From NCBI RefSeq assembly GCF_027563345.1, contig NZ_JAMKBK010000006.1: a DNA stretch of 64,000 bases. One strand, 5' to 3'. Shown in pieces: positions 51,713 to 60,222 of this stretch. The stretch is from Psychrobacillus psychrodurans. GTDB taxonomy: Bacteria; Bacillota; Bacilli; Bacillales_A; Planococcaceae. The notes beneath the pieces are model-generated. The model made no database searches, was not told the origin of the DNA, and worked only from the letters and a program-made list of their open reading frames with translations. Every line of letters starts with the position of its first letter. The first letter of the stretch is position 1. Both the position numbers and the translations under genes were made by a program.

Positions 51713-52380
51713 TTATTCCCCTCCTCTAACAAGGGATGCTCCGTCTGAAAATAGTATTGCTTATCCTGTATAGTTATTAATATTCCTTTACCCTTTTCCT
51801 CTATATAAACAGTAGTATGAAGCCCACTTCCCCATTTTGGAAGAGTATTCGCTAGCATATAAGGAAAGCGTTCAGTTGTTTTATCTTGTTCCATGACTGT
51901 CTCGTTGTACCAACTATCACTGAAGTAATTTTGTTGCTTAGCACCTTGTATTAAGTCTATTGCGTTTTCTTTAAGAATAGTGCTTTCGTGTGCCGTTGGA
52001 TGCGTATTAATAATATAGGCATCCTCCACATTTGAAATATATGTACTTGGGTCAACGGGCGGATAAAGTAGATAATTTATCAGTACTCCAACCAAAAAGA
52101 GTATTAATAAAATAAAATTAGCCCCAAATCCCAACCATGCAAACATTCGGTACTTTTGCCAGGTTTCTTTATTTTTACTTAACAACGCATATAATATCCA
52201 TACTCCAAGAGGAAGAATAGAAATCTGTGCTACATGACCAAAAACATCCAATTTAATTGAAAACGTAAAAAAACCTGCGAGAATAATTATGATTACTTTC
52301 CAAAACACAGGCTTTTCTAATTGCCTTTTATATAAACGTGAGGCTATTAATCCAATTATTATCCATCCAATAAGAACCAT
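51709..52380 (-). CDS. Hypothetical membrane protein with extracellular C-terminal domain
   Basis: The 223-residue protein has four hydrophobic segments in its first 105 residues, then a soluble domain (YISNVEDAYIINTHPTAHES to YYFQTEHPL) of about 115 residues. No family is recognised. It is coupled to the gene downstream by an ATGA overlap. The pair may form a small envelope complex; this is inference only. Confidence 0.65.
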   Translation of the reverse strand: MVLIGWIIIGLIASRLYKRQLEKPVFWKVIIIILAGFFTFSIKLDVFGHVAQISILPLGVWILYALLSKNKETWQKYRMFAWLGFGANFILLILFLVGVLINYLLYPPVDPSTYISNVEDAYIINTHPTAHESTILKENAIDLIQGAKQQNYFSDSWYNETVMEQDKTTERFPYMLANTLPKWGSGLHTTVYIEEKGKGILITIQDKQYYFQTEHPLLEEGNK

Positions 52381-52573
52381 TACACTTTCAACAAATTCAC
52401 CATTCCACCAAATAATAACTCACTCTTTTCTTCTATTATATGTTCTTTAATTCTACAGGACTTCCAATATTTCCTTCTTTACACTTGCAACAGTTACGTT
52501 CGACGTGCCAGACATACGAGACCATGGAACCTAAAAAAGACCACAACATAATAGTTTTGGCCTTTAAATATTT

Positions 52574-52912
52574 TCATTCCTCTATGGAGTACATTAAAAT
52601 CATTTCTATTAAAACAACAAAACCAAAAATAATTGCTAGTTTACTTTTTCCTGCCGCAAATAGTGCAGTGGTTGCAAGTGCAAATACTATTATTTGAAGC
52701 AATATTCGAATAGGAATAGTCACCGCGAAAGTAGCTTTCGGAGCAATGAAAATCCCCCAAAATATTGCAACTAATAGTGGTGTTCCTATTCCAAATACAG
52801 TATTGATGAACCAGCCTTTGTTCATGTGGAAGCCCCAGTAAGAAAAAGCACCAAGCGCAAAAAGTTCCATAGCAAAAAACAATCCAAATACCGTATATTT
52901 GAATACCATCAT
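52574..52912 (-). CDS. YrdB-family (DUF2568) membrane protein
   Basis: The 112-residue protein has four membrane segments and YrdB blocks FALGAFSYWGFHMNKGWFINTVFGIGTPLLVAIFWGIFIAPKA. ATG 52912 (or the next codon) has AGGAGG nine bases upstream; the site overlaps the end of the MBL gene. The function of the family is unknown. It is the last gene of the TetR-MBL-YrdB operon. Confidence 0.82.
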   Translation of the reverse strand: MMVFKYTVFGLFFAMELFALGAFSYWGFHMNKGWFINTVFGIGTPLLVAIFWGIFIAPKATFAVTIPIRILLQIIVFALATTALFAAGKSKLAIIFGFVVLIEMILMYSIEE

Positions 52913-52914
52913 AC

Positions 52915-53604
52915 CTACTGACCTCCTAGCTTTCTCTCCATACTTTTTACGTATTCCTCTAGTTGATCGGAAGGTTGAAACACAGTATTTCCGTGACATA
53001 CTTCTAGTTGTTTTGGATTTAGTTGGCTTATTATACTAGCACTTGCTACAGCCTGCTCCATGTCTGCAGTGAAAGTAGCCATAGGCTGCTTAAGCTTTCC
53101 TTTTTTAGAAGTGAACAAATCACCAGCTAACAATACTTGGTCCTGTTCATGGTAATACACGACATGACCTGGGGAATGACCAGGGGTGAAATACGGGGTA
53201 AGTGCCCCCATTTTCTTTAGTTTTGTTAGGCCGTCCTCTAATAAAGGACTAACAATTGTTTTCGGAAGATTATTCTCCAACTTTTTACGTTTTGGGTAAA
53301 CGACATCACCCTGCATATAGGGGATTTCTACTGGATGTGCATACACTGGGACTTCATACTTTTTCAAAATTCCCTTTACTGCCCCGACATGATCTGAATG
53401 TCCATGTGTTAGAAGGATTCTCTGTAAAGGACCGACGTTTAGTTGTTCCATAAAGTTAATGATTCCTTTTGTCATCATCGGCATTCCTGCATCTATTAAT
53501 GTGATGCCTTCCTTTTCAGCTACTACCCATACATGAATAGGAATGATCATCCATGTTTTCAAACTCCATATATGCTCAGAAATCTTTTTCACCTTCATCG
53601 TCAT
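52915..53604 (-). CDS. MBL-fold metallo-hydrolase
   Basis: The 229-residue protein has the metallo-beta-lactamase motifs LIDAGMP, LLTHGHSDHVGAV (HxHxDH near 66), YFTPGHSPGHVVYY and LLAGDLF. It belongs to the glyoxalase II/flavin-less MBL group; the substrate is not evident. It lies seven bases after tetR and shares its promoter and operator, so its expression probably responds to the TetR ligand. Confidence 0.88.
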   Translation of the reverse strand: MTMKVKKISEHIWSLKTWMIIPIHVWVVAEKEGITLIDAGMPMMTKGIINFMEQLNVGPLQRILLTHGHSDHVGAVKGILKKYEVPVYAHPVEIPYMQGDVVYPKRKKLENNLPKTIVSPLLEDGLTKLKKMGALTPYFTPGHSPGHVVYYHEQDQVLLAGDLFTSKKGKLKQPMATFTADMEQAVASASIISQLNPKQLEVCHGNTVFQPSDQLEEYVKSMERKLGGQ

Positions 53605-53610
53605 TGCCCC

Positions 53611-54228
53611 TTACTTTAATTTTTCTTGAAAGCCTATAAGCAAAACTTCTATCGAAAGGTTAAACGTCGGTATCAATCTTTCCATTAGTACATCGAGCGG
53701 TTCATGCTGATAGGAGTATGTACTTAATACTCCATTCAGTTGGTAATATAAAATTCGAGAAAATGCTAAAAGCTGTTCCTCATTTGAAATGGAGAGATTT
53801 TCTTGAATGGTAGATTTCAATAGTTCAAATATCGATATTCGAAGTTGATTGATTTGTAATTCAGGCTTTTCATCCACCCTAGAGGATTTCGCATTGAAAA
53901 AAATATCATACATATTACGGTTTTTTAAACAAAAGAAAATATATTCTAAACTAATTTCTTTAAGCTTACTTTCCGATGATATTGAATCTCCCCTTGAAAT
54001 ACCCTGCATTTTTTGATGTAGCTCTTTCAATGGCGGCAAAGATAGCTGGTGAAGTAATGTTTCTTTGTCTTTAAAATATAGATATATCGCTGTATGTGAA
54101 CAGCCAGCATCCTTTGCAATTTCTCGTATTGTTACTGCATCATACCCTTTTTTCGCAAATAAGTTTGCTGCAGAATCCAATATTAACTTTTTCGTTTCTT
54201 CTGAACGTTGCTCCTGTTTACTCTTCAT
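53611..54228 (-). CDS. TetR-family transcriptional regulator
   Basis: The 205-residue protein has the TetR helix-turn-helix ILDSAANLFAKKGYDAVTIREIAKDAGCSHTAIYLYFKDKETLL (about 16-60) and a helical ligand domain. It is the first gene of the operon with the MBL hydrolase and YrdB. The promoter is covered by a long dyad, so autorepression is very likely. The inducer is unknown. Confidence 0.92.
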   Translation of the reverse strand: MKSKQEQRSEETKKLILDSAANLFAKKGYDAVTIREIAKDAGCSHTAIYLYFKDKETLLHQLSLPPLKELHQKMQGISRGDSISSESKLKEISLEYIFFCLKNRNMYDIFFNAKSSRVDEKPELQINQLRISIFELLKSTIQENLSISNEEQLLAFSRILYYQLNGVLSTYSYQHEPLDVLMERLIPTFNLSIEVLLIGFQEKLK

Positions 54229-54245
54229 GTTACGGATCCTCTTTT

Positions 54246-54298
54246 CACTTTAACTAACCAGTGGTTATATTATAACCATTGGTTAGTTAAAGTGTCAA
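54246..54298 (-). promoter_or_regulatory. Consensus promoter inside a 49-bp TetR operator dyad
   Basis: On the minus strand TTGACA (54293-54298) and TATAAT (54269-54274) are 18 bases apart. The region 54246-54294 is an almost perfect 49-base palindrome (outer arms CACTTTAACTAACCA, one mismatch) with two AACCANTGGTTA units, enough for two TetR dimers. Repressor binding would cover the whole promoter. Confidence 0.85.
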
Positions 54299-54345
54299 TG
54301 TATTTGAAAACAAGCAAAAAACCTCAATAAAACCAGGCAAAAAGA

Positions 54346-54398
54346 CACCCGCTCCGAGCGGACGCTTTCCGTGGGCACGGCTTCAGCCTGTTAAGCCC
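54346..54398. repeat. Probable copy of a common Bacillales intergenic repeat
   Basis: The GC-rich stretch CGCTCCGAGCGGACGCTTTC followed by CGTGGGCACGGCTTCAGCC stands out from its AT-rich surroundings and resembles intergenic repeats known from many Bacillales genomes. GCTCCGAGC forms a small stem. Only one copy is in the window, so the family cannot be shown here. Confidence 0.45.
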
Positions 54399-54410
54399 TT
54401 AGTTACTATT

Positions 54411-54449
54411 AAAAAAACACCCCCAACCATTTGAAATAGTTAGAGGTGC
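54411..54449 (-). terminator. Terminator of spo0M
   Basis: On the minus strand CACCTCTAACTATT pairs with AATGGTTGGGGGTG, followed by seven T residues. Confidence 0.85.
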
Positions 54450-54483
54450 TATTATTTTATATGCAGTTAGGAGGAATAAAGTG

Positions 54484-55248
54484 CTATATCCCAATTGCTC
54501 GTTGTAGTTTGTCTTTAATAGTCGGTATGTCTTGTGCATTGATCGTTAATCGAATGAATTTCTCGTCCATTTCAAATGCCTCTGCTAACAGTCCACCTAG
54601 CCCTCTTGCTCTTCGGTCAACCTGCATTAAAATGTCAGCTGATTGGGAGGACTGGGACAGAAATAGGATTTCCAGCTCATCAAGTTTTGATCTATAGGCA
54701 CCGCTGACCGGAACAAATTCAAATTCTTGTACAAATGGATATTGACTGCCTAATTTATAAGAGGCTTTCTCACATTCAACTTTCCGTAATTTAAATCCAA
54801 GTTGTTCAATCGCTTCTAAAATATGTGTAGCTAGTTTTGTTGGTCGTACGTTAATATAATCTTTATCTGTAGGATCTACACTATTTTTGATATCTAACCC
54901 TGTGCTAACCCATACACGGGTGTTACCATAAGTGACTGGTGCATCTTCAGGAAGCGTTAGCGAAAAGGGAATTATTTTCTTTTCATTTGCTCCAATTGTA
55001 AAGGGCTCAGTAACTTTAAATTTTTGAATGGCCGCTACATCCGTGTATTTTCGATCATTCGATTCACGAATATATGTTGTATTTACCGTTAAGTAAATCG
55101 CATCAATCTGTTGTTCTAAATTTCCGCCACTGACTTCCACTACACCCTGCATGATTTCTCCAGCAGTAAACTCTGATTTTTCTAGTTTCGTGTCTACTTT
55201 AGCCCCGCCAACCCCTACACTTGCTAATACTTTATTGAAAAATGACAT
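54484..55248 (-). CDS. spo0M: Sporulation-control protein Spo0M
   Basis: The 254-residue protein has an arrestin-like fold: MSFFNKVLASVGVGGAKVDTKLEKSEFTAGEIMQGVVEV at the start, then IPFSLTLPEDAPVTYG near 98 and VRPTKLATHILEAIEQLGF near 138. Spo0M affects sporulation and cell-envelope stress in B. subtilis. ATG 55248 is chosen because AGGAG is seven bases upstream. A SigW-type promoter precedes it, in agreement with SigW control of spo0M in B. subtilis. Confidence 0.92.
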   Translation of the reverse strand: MSFFNKVLASVGVGGAKVDTKLEKSEFTAGEIMQGVVEVSGGNLEQQIDAIYLTVNTTYIRESNDRKYTDVAAIQKFKVTEPFTIGANEKKIIPFSLTLPEDAPVTYGNTRVWVSTGLDIKNSVDPTDKDYINVRPTKLATHILEAIEQLGFKLRKVECEKASYKLGSQYPFVQEFEFVPVSGAYRSKLDELEILFLSQSSQSADILMQVDRRARGLGGLLAEAFEMDEKFIRLTINAQDIPTIKDKLQRAIGI

Positions 55249-55279
55249 ATACATTCTCCTTTTATTTTAATAACACTTT

Positions 55280-55306
55280 TACGCTTTTACATTGTAATAG
55301 GTTTCA
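55280..55306 (-). promoter_or_regulatory. SigW-type promoter of spo0M
   Basis: On the minus strand TGAAAC (55301-55306) and CGTA (55280-55283) are 17 bases apart, an exact match to the ECF sigma factor SigW consensus. It lies 32 bases before the ATG. Confidence 0.78.
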
Positions 55307-55501
55307 CTTTGTTATAAAAAAAGAATCTGTTCCTATTCATCACCTAATTACTACAGCCCGAGTCTTTTCAGATAAGCATTTTCAGTGATAAAATAACTTT
55401 CCTACTTGTATTTATGTAAATTTAATTCAATTTATTAGTATTAATAAATATAGAGCTGATTATTTGAAATACCTACATCTGGGTTCAAGGTAATTTCCTT
55501 A

Positions 55502-56413
55502 TTAACGATAAGGAATATGCGATAGTTTAATAGGAACAGTTGGGTATCCTACATTTTTCAAATAATAATTGATACTTCTTGCTGTGAATTCATTGGTTCC
55601 GGAAGGACCGATAATGATTTGATTGACAGGAAGCCTATTGTCATTTTGAAGTACTTTGTTATGCGTCTCTAACTCAATATATGGCAAAATAATATTATCT
55701 CGTGCACGGAATTTGAGTTCATGCTGATACGACATACTCTTGGAGTTCGTCACAATAATTCGCCATTCCTTTTCCTCTGAAAAAGTAGCATGTTTAAACA
55801 GTGGGAGAAAGTATCCAATCGTTCTTGCCACTTCCTTTGGAGAGAACTGTGGTTTCACTCCACTTAGCTCTAAGCTAAGGAGCGAGACGTTTATAATTCT
55901 GCGAATAATTCTTTCTTGTAGCTTATGATCGTATATGACCTTTCTAGGAAAAAAGTTTTCTTCACTTAAATGAAAAGAAACATCAAATAAGGATGAAAAG
56001 TCAAAGCCAATAGAGATTCCATGCTGACTTCTGCTATATCCTCGCCACTGACTTAGTAGGTCTCCACTTTCACAAAATGACACTACAAAAATATCCGTAT
56101 CCTGTTCCTCTAGAATCGTAAAAACTTCTTCTAAATAAGCTCTTCTAGGATTTTCTACCGGTAATTCTTGAATGAGCTTTTGTACGATACTTTCACAAAC
56201 CTCTAACCCATGACTATATTCTTTCGAGTCATTCATAAACTTTATATGCGAAGCCCAAAAGGTTTTATTGCTAATTATTCCTTGCGCTCCTTCTAAATTT
56301 GTATAATGATATAAAGCTTTAATATTTTTGGTAAAGTATTTTTTGAATTCCTTACTGATTAAAGGGATAAGAGCCTTCATATCGATTTTTGAAATAGGGT
56401 TTTGCTCAGACAT
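55502..56413 (-). CDS. DUF2971-family protein
   Basis: The 303-residue protein has DUF2971 blocks: LYHYTNLEGAQGIISNKTFWASHIKFMNDSKEYSHG (about 35-70), FVVSFCESGDLLSQWRGYS near 110, HGISIGFDFSS and EEKEWRIIV near 220. The family is often found near phage defence or mobile elements and has a fold resembling ADP-ribosyltransferases, but no activity is established. It stands alone; GGAGG precedes the ATG. No signal peptide is seen. Confidence 0.82.
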   Translation of the reverse strand: MSEQNPISKIDMKALIPLISKEFKKYFTKNIKALYHYTNLEGAQGIISNKTFWASHIKFMNDSKEYSHGLEVCESIVQKLIQELPVENPRRAYLEEVFTILEEQDTDIFVVSFCESGDLLSQWRGYSRSQHGISIGFDFSSLFDVSFHLSEENFFPRKVIYDHKLQERIIRRIINVSLLSLELSGVKPQFSPKEVARTIGYFLPLFKHATFSEEKEWRIIVTNSKSMSYQHELKFRARDNIILPYIELETHNKVLQNDNRLPVNQIIIGPSGTNEFTARSINYYLKNVGYPTVPIKLSHIPYR

Positions 56414-56693
56414 TTCAATAGCACCTCCTATACTTTTATAGTATCACTTCCCTCTTTTTATGTACAAAACTGGTAATTCGAAACAGGACCAGCTAAATAA
56501 ACGAGAATTATATGATAAAAAGTCCACCTGATACGTAAATCAGCAGGATTATTATTCTTGAAAGTGTCGAGAACGCGGTGTTTACTGGACATTTTTATAT
56601 ACTTTCTTATCTTTTAAGAAAAACCAAGAGAATGACATACCCGGTTCTTTAAGATCAAAACCTATTTCTATGGGTTTTGTATATACTTCATCT
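56414..56693. other. Intergenic region without recognised genes
   Basis: No frame with a ribosome binding site is present. A short dyad CTGATACGTAAATCAG lies near 56529. The rest is AT-rich and unremarkable up to the terminator at 56694. Confidence 0.4.
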
Positions 56694-56737
56694 AAAAAAA
56701 ACCAGAAATGGAAAGATTTCAATCTTCCATTCTGGTT
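56694..56737 (-). terminator. Terminator overlapping the end of the MHYT-EAL gene
   Basis: On the minus strand ACCAGAATGGAAGATT pairs with AATCTTTCCATTTCTGGT and is followed by eight T residues. The stop codon at 56719 lies inside the hairpin. Confidence 0.88.
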
Positions 56738-58773
56738 TCTAGATACCACTTGATAAGGTCATGAGGTTTCATCGGTTTTGCAAAATAATATCCCTGAAAA
56801 ATTGGATTTTTACTGGTGTTCGTTAAGAAATTTACTTGCTCCTTTGTTTCTACTCCTTCGATGACTACATTTAAGTCTAAAGATTCACCTAATGTAACAA
56901 TAGCTTGGATAATAGCTGAATCTTTAGCAGAGGTCGGCACATCATCTATAAAAGATTTATCTACTTTTAAGGTTGATATCGGCATTTGCTTTAAATAAGA
57001 AAGTGATGATACTCCGGTACCAAAGTCGTCTAATGCGACAGAGAAGCCTTCTCTTCTAAATGCTCCTACCGCACGCATAGCTTCTTCCATATTCTCAACA
57101 AAGCTATTCTCTGTTATTTCTAATTCTATTTGCGATGGTTCCAGACCATAGTCATTCAGTTTCTGTGTTAATACCTTTAATAGTAGCGGTGAAGTTACAT
57201 ACTCGCCTGGTATATTAATAGCAATTTGCTGAAAGGAAATATCCTGTTGTTCCCATTTAGCTATTTGTTGACACACTCTGTCTATTATCCAATCCGTCAC
57301 TTTAATCATACGATGATATTCCTCTAAGATAGGAATAAAAACAGCTGGTGATAGAACTCCATACTTCGGATGGTCCCATCTTAATAATGTTTCAAGCCCT
57401 ACAATGTTTTGTGAATTTAAACGAACCTTCGGCTGGTAAACAAGAAACAATTCATCATCTCTCATAGCTCGGTTTATGTCTTCTGCTATTTCGCGTTCAA
57501 ATGTATACGTATGAATATTAGAGTCATAGTAAACAATATCATGATTATACGTAATGGATGGATAGTTTAGAACTGCTAGAACATTTGTATAAATATTAGA
57601 AGCATCACCCAAATGATCTGTCTCAGATATTGCACATACGCCATATGAAAAAACTTCTTGATCCTTTACGAGTATAGGTTGACGAAGAACATCTGATATT
57701 TCCTTCAAAGCCTCTATTAGTTGTTTTGCACTATCCACATCCCTAGTTAGTAGAGCAATGCGATGCCCCTCAATTCGATAAATCTCTGTTTTTGACGGTG
57801 TTCTAGACTTGAAGAGATGTACTAAAGCAAGAATCACATCATCGCCGAAGGAATAGTCAAACTGTCTATTAATATATTCTAAATCATGTATATGCCAGAC
57901 CGCTAAAACTTTAGGTGATTGAAGTTTTTTCTCAAACAATCGGCGATTTGGTAATTGAGTTAATGCATCATAATAGTTTGCTCTGTACTGGATGTAACGG
58001 TCTATCAAACTCGATAGTAATAATATACTCAAAAGCATAGCCATTCCCACTGTCACAATAACTGCTAGTCCATACATTTCTGTCATATGAGAATGAACTA
58101 AGTGTAATTCATACCCCTCTGGAATATAAAAGTTCATAGCAGCCATGCCCGTGTAATGCATACTTGAAATAGCCAAACCCATGATCAAGGATATTAAAAG
58201 CTGAATTATATAATTTATTTTATAGGATTGGACAGTTGAAAAAATGTAGACTGCAATTATAGAAACAAATATGGCAATACAAATAGAAGCTACAAACAGT
58301 AAAGGATCATAAGTATAAACAACATCCATTTCCATTGCATACATTCCTATATAATGCATAGAGGAAATTCCAGTCCCCATTGCAATCCCAGCGAAAGTAT
58401 AAGACCAAAAGTTTCGTTGTGGAAGATTCGCCAAATAGAAAGCTATAAATGATGCTAGCATAGCTGGGACAATTGAAATTAGCGTAATAATATTATTGTA
58501 ACTCATATTTACCGGTAACGAAAAAGCCCCCATCCCTACAAAATGCATAGACCATATACCAAATCCTAAACTGAGAGAGGCTAGCAATAACCAGAAATTC
58601 TTATGAAAAAAACTATTTTCTTTCGCTCGTTTATTCAATGACAGGGCTGTATAGGATGCCACCACTGCAATAACTATTGAAAATAATACTATTAACCCGG
58701 AATATTCCCCATTTATCTCCATATATGAATTATTCACAGGACTATTGTTATTAATATTGAATATATTCTCCAC
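56719..58773 (-). CDS. MHYT-GGDEF-EAL protein, probable c-di-GMP phosphodiesterase
   Basis: The 684-residue protein has an N-terminal MHYT membrane sensor (about 20-245) with MHFVGMGAF, MHYIGMYAM and MHYTGMAAM, a GGDEF domain (about 265-415) in which the signature reads SFGDDV and is therefore degenerate, and an EAL domain (about 430-675) with QPKVRLNSQNIVGLETLLRW, ELEITENSFVE, ALDDFGTGVSSLSYLK, VIEGVET and QGYYFAKPM. The EAL catalytic residues appear intact (ETL variant). It probably degrades c-di-GMP in response to oxygen, CO or NO sensed by MHYT. Confidence 0.92.
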   Translation of the reverse strand: MENIFNINNNSPVNNSYMEINGEYSGLIVLFSIVIAVVASYTALSLNKRAKENSFFHKNFWLLLASLSLGFGIWSMHFVGMGAFSLPVNMSYNNIITLISIVPAMLASFIAFYLANLPQRNFWSYTFAGIAMGTGISSMHYIGMYAMEMDVVYTYDPLLFVASICIAIFVSIIAVYIFSTVQSYKINYIIQLLISLIMGLAISSMHYTGMAAMNFYIPEGYELHLVHSHMTEMYGLAVIVTVGMAMLLSILLLSSLIDRYIQYRANYYDALTQLPNRRLFEKKLQSPKVLAVWHIHDLEYINRQFDYSFGDDVILALVHLFKSRTPSKTEIYRIEGHRIALLTRDVDSAKQLIEALKEISDVLRQPILVKDQEVFSYGVCAISETDHLGDASNIYTNVLAVLNYPSITYNHDIVYYDSNIHTYTFEREIAEDINRAMRDDELFLVYQPKVRLNSQNIVGLETLLRWDHPKYGVLSPAVFIPILEEYHRMIKVTDWIIDRVCQQIAKWEQQDISFQQIAINIPGEYVTSPLLLKVLTQKLNDYGLEPSQIELEITENSFVENMEEAMRAVGAFRREGFSVALDDFGTGVSSLSYLKQMPISTLKVDKSFIDDVPTSAKDSAIIQAIVTLGESLDLNVVIEGVETKEQVNFLTNTSKNPIFQGYYFAKPMKPHDLIKWYLETRMED

Positions 58774-58988
58774 CCCTCTCTATCCTTTAGACTATATCAC
58801 ATCTATTCCTTAGTCATAAATTAAGCAAAATTTTAAAAAATTATCATTTTTATAATAACCAAATATATCTATTTAAGAGGAATAAAGATACTAAAAAACA
58901 GTTTGCAACATGATCATCGATGCTTAAATAACGAGAAGACTGGCCTCGTATTAGCAAGTAGCTCCCGCCTTTTAACATTTAAAATTTT

Positions 58989-59024
58989 AAAAAAAAAACA
59001 CAGAAACTAGTTAAAGTTTCTGTG
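58989..59024 (-). terminator. Terminator overlapping the end of the second betaine-type ATPase gene
   Basis: On the minus strand CACAGAAAC pairs with GTTTCTGTG across an 8-base loop and is followed by about ten T residues. The stop at 59011 lies in the loop. Confidence 0.9.
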
Positions 59025-60222
59025 CATCGTTTTGTTCATTGTTACTCTCACTAATGAGACTTGCTAATACATGAACCCTCAGTATGATTCCCTTAATGGT
59101 TTGTTCTTCATCCGTAACGACGATTGGATATTTCGAGTCTAATACGTACGGTATAATATCTTGAACATATTCATCAGGTTGTACGGTTTTAACTTCTGTG
59201 GACATGACTTCTTGTAATGTTTTTTTCTCTTTCAGACCATCAATTGCTTGGTCAACCGTTACAATTCCTTGCAGCTGGCGTTTGCGATCTGTAACGAAAG
59301 CACTTGAGATACCACTTTCTCGCATAACTTGGATAGCTACATTAAGTCCATCCTTTAAGGAGACTAAGCCATATGGTTTGGACATGATATGCTCTGCCTG
59401 AAGAATTTTAGAGCGATCAATATCCCGAATAAATTCCGAAATGTAGTTGCTAGCCGGTTTTTCCAAAATTTCTTCCGGTGTGCCAATTTGTTCTACTTTT
59501 CCATCCTTCATCACCGCTACACGGTCACCAATTTTAAATGCCTCATTTACATCATGTGTAATGAAGATAATTGTCTTTTGTAATTTGTTTTGAATATCAA
59601 GCAGCTCTAATTGCATTTCGCGTCGAATTAAAGGATCCAACGCACTAAATGGCTCATCCATCAGTAAAATATCCGGATCATTAGCGAGTGCTCTTGCAAT
59701 TCCTACTCGTTGGCGCATTCCACCAGATAATTCATCAGGATACTGATTTTCATATCCTTTTAGGCCAACCGTCTCTAAATGCTTTTGGGCAATTTCTCGA
59801 CGTTCTGTTTTTGACATCGCTCGTATTTCCAAGCCATATTCAATATTTTCCAATACAGTTCTATGGCTAAATAATCCAAAATGTTGAAATACCATGGCAA
59901 TTTTTTTCTGACGAAAATATTTTAATTGGTTTTTATTATATCCGACTACATTTTCTCCATCGACATAAATAGCTCCATAGGTTGGTTTGTTCAACAAATT
60001 TAGGCAACGAATTAACGTTGACTTTCCGCTTCCCGAAAGTCCCATGATGACAAAGGTCTCACCTTCCATAATTTCCATGGAGGCATTATAGACACCTACA
60101 GTGTGCCCCGTTTTTGCTAGAATTTCATCCTTTGGAACACCCTTTTCAATCATAGGGATGACTTTTTTAGGTCTTGGTCCAAAGATTTTAGATACATTTT
60201 CAACCTTAAGTTTTACTGTCAT
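59011..60222 (-). CDS. Betaine/quaternary amine ABC transporter ATPase (OpuAA/GbuA-like, second system)
   Basis: The 403-residue ATPase has Walker A GLSGSGKSTLIRCLNLL, signature LSGGMRQRVGIARAL and Walker B ILLMDEPFSALDP, then two CBS domains (about 265-390). It is a paralogue of the opuAA product at 19507. Its ATG overlaps the permease stop by four bases. It energises uptake of a quaternary ammonium compound with the permease and binding protein encoded upstream. Confidence 0.92.
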   Translation of the reverse strand: MTVKLKVENVSKIFGPRPKKVIPMIEKGVPKDEILAKTGHTVGVYNASMEIMEGETFVIMGLSGSGKSTLIRCLNLLNKPTYGAIYVDGENVVGYNKNQLKYFRQKKIAMVFQHFGLFSHRTVLENIEYGLEIRAMSKTERREIAQKHLETVGLKGYENQYPDELSGGMRQRVGIARALANDPDILLMDEPFSALDPLIRREMQLELLDIQNKLQKTIIFITHDVNEAFKIGDRVAVMKDGKVEQIGTPEEILEKPASNYISEFIRDIDRSKILQAEHIMSKPYGLVSLKDGLNVAIQVMRESGISSAFVTDRKRQLQGIVTVDQAIDGLKEKKTLQEVMSTEVKTVQPDEYVQDIIPYVLDSKYPIVVTDEEQTIKGIILRVHVLASLISESNNEQNDAQKL

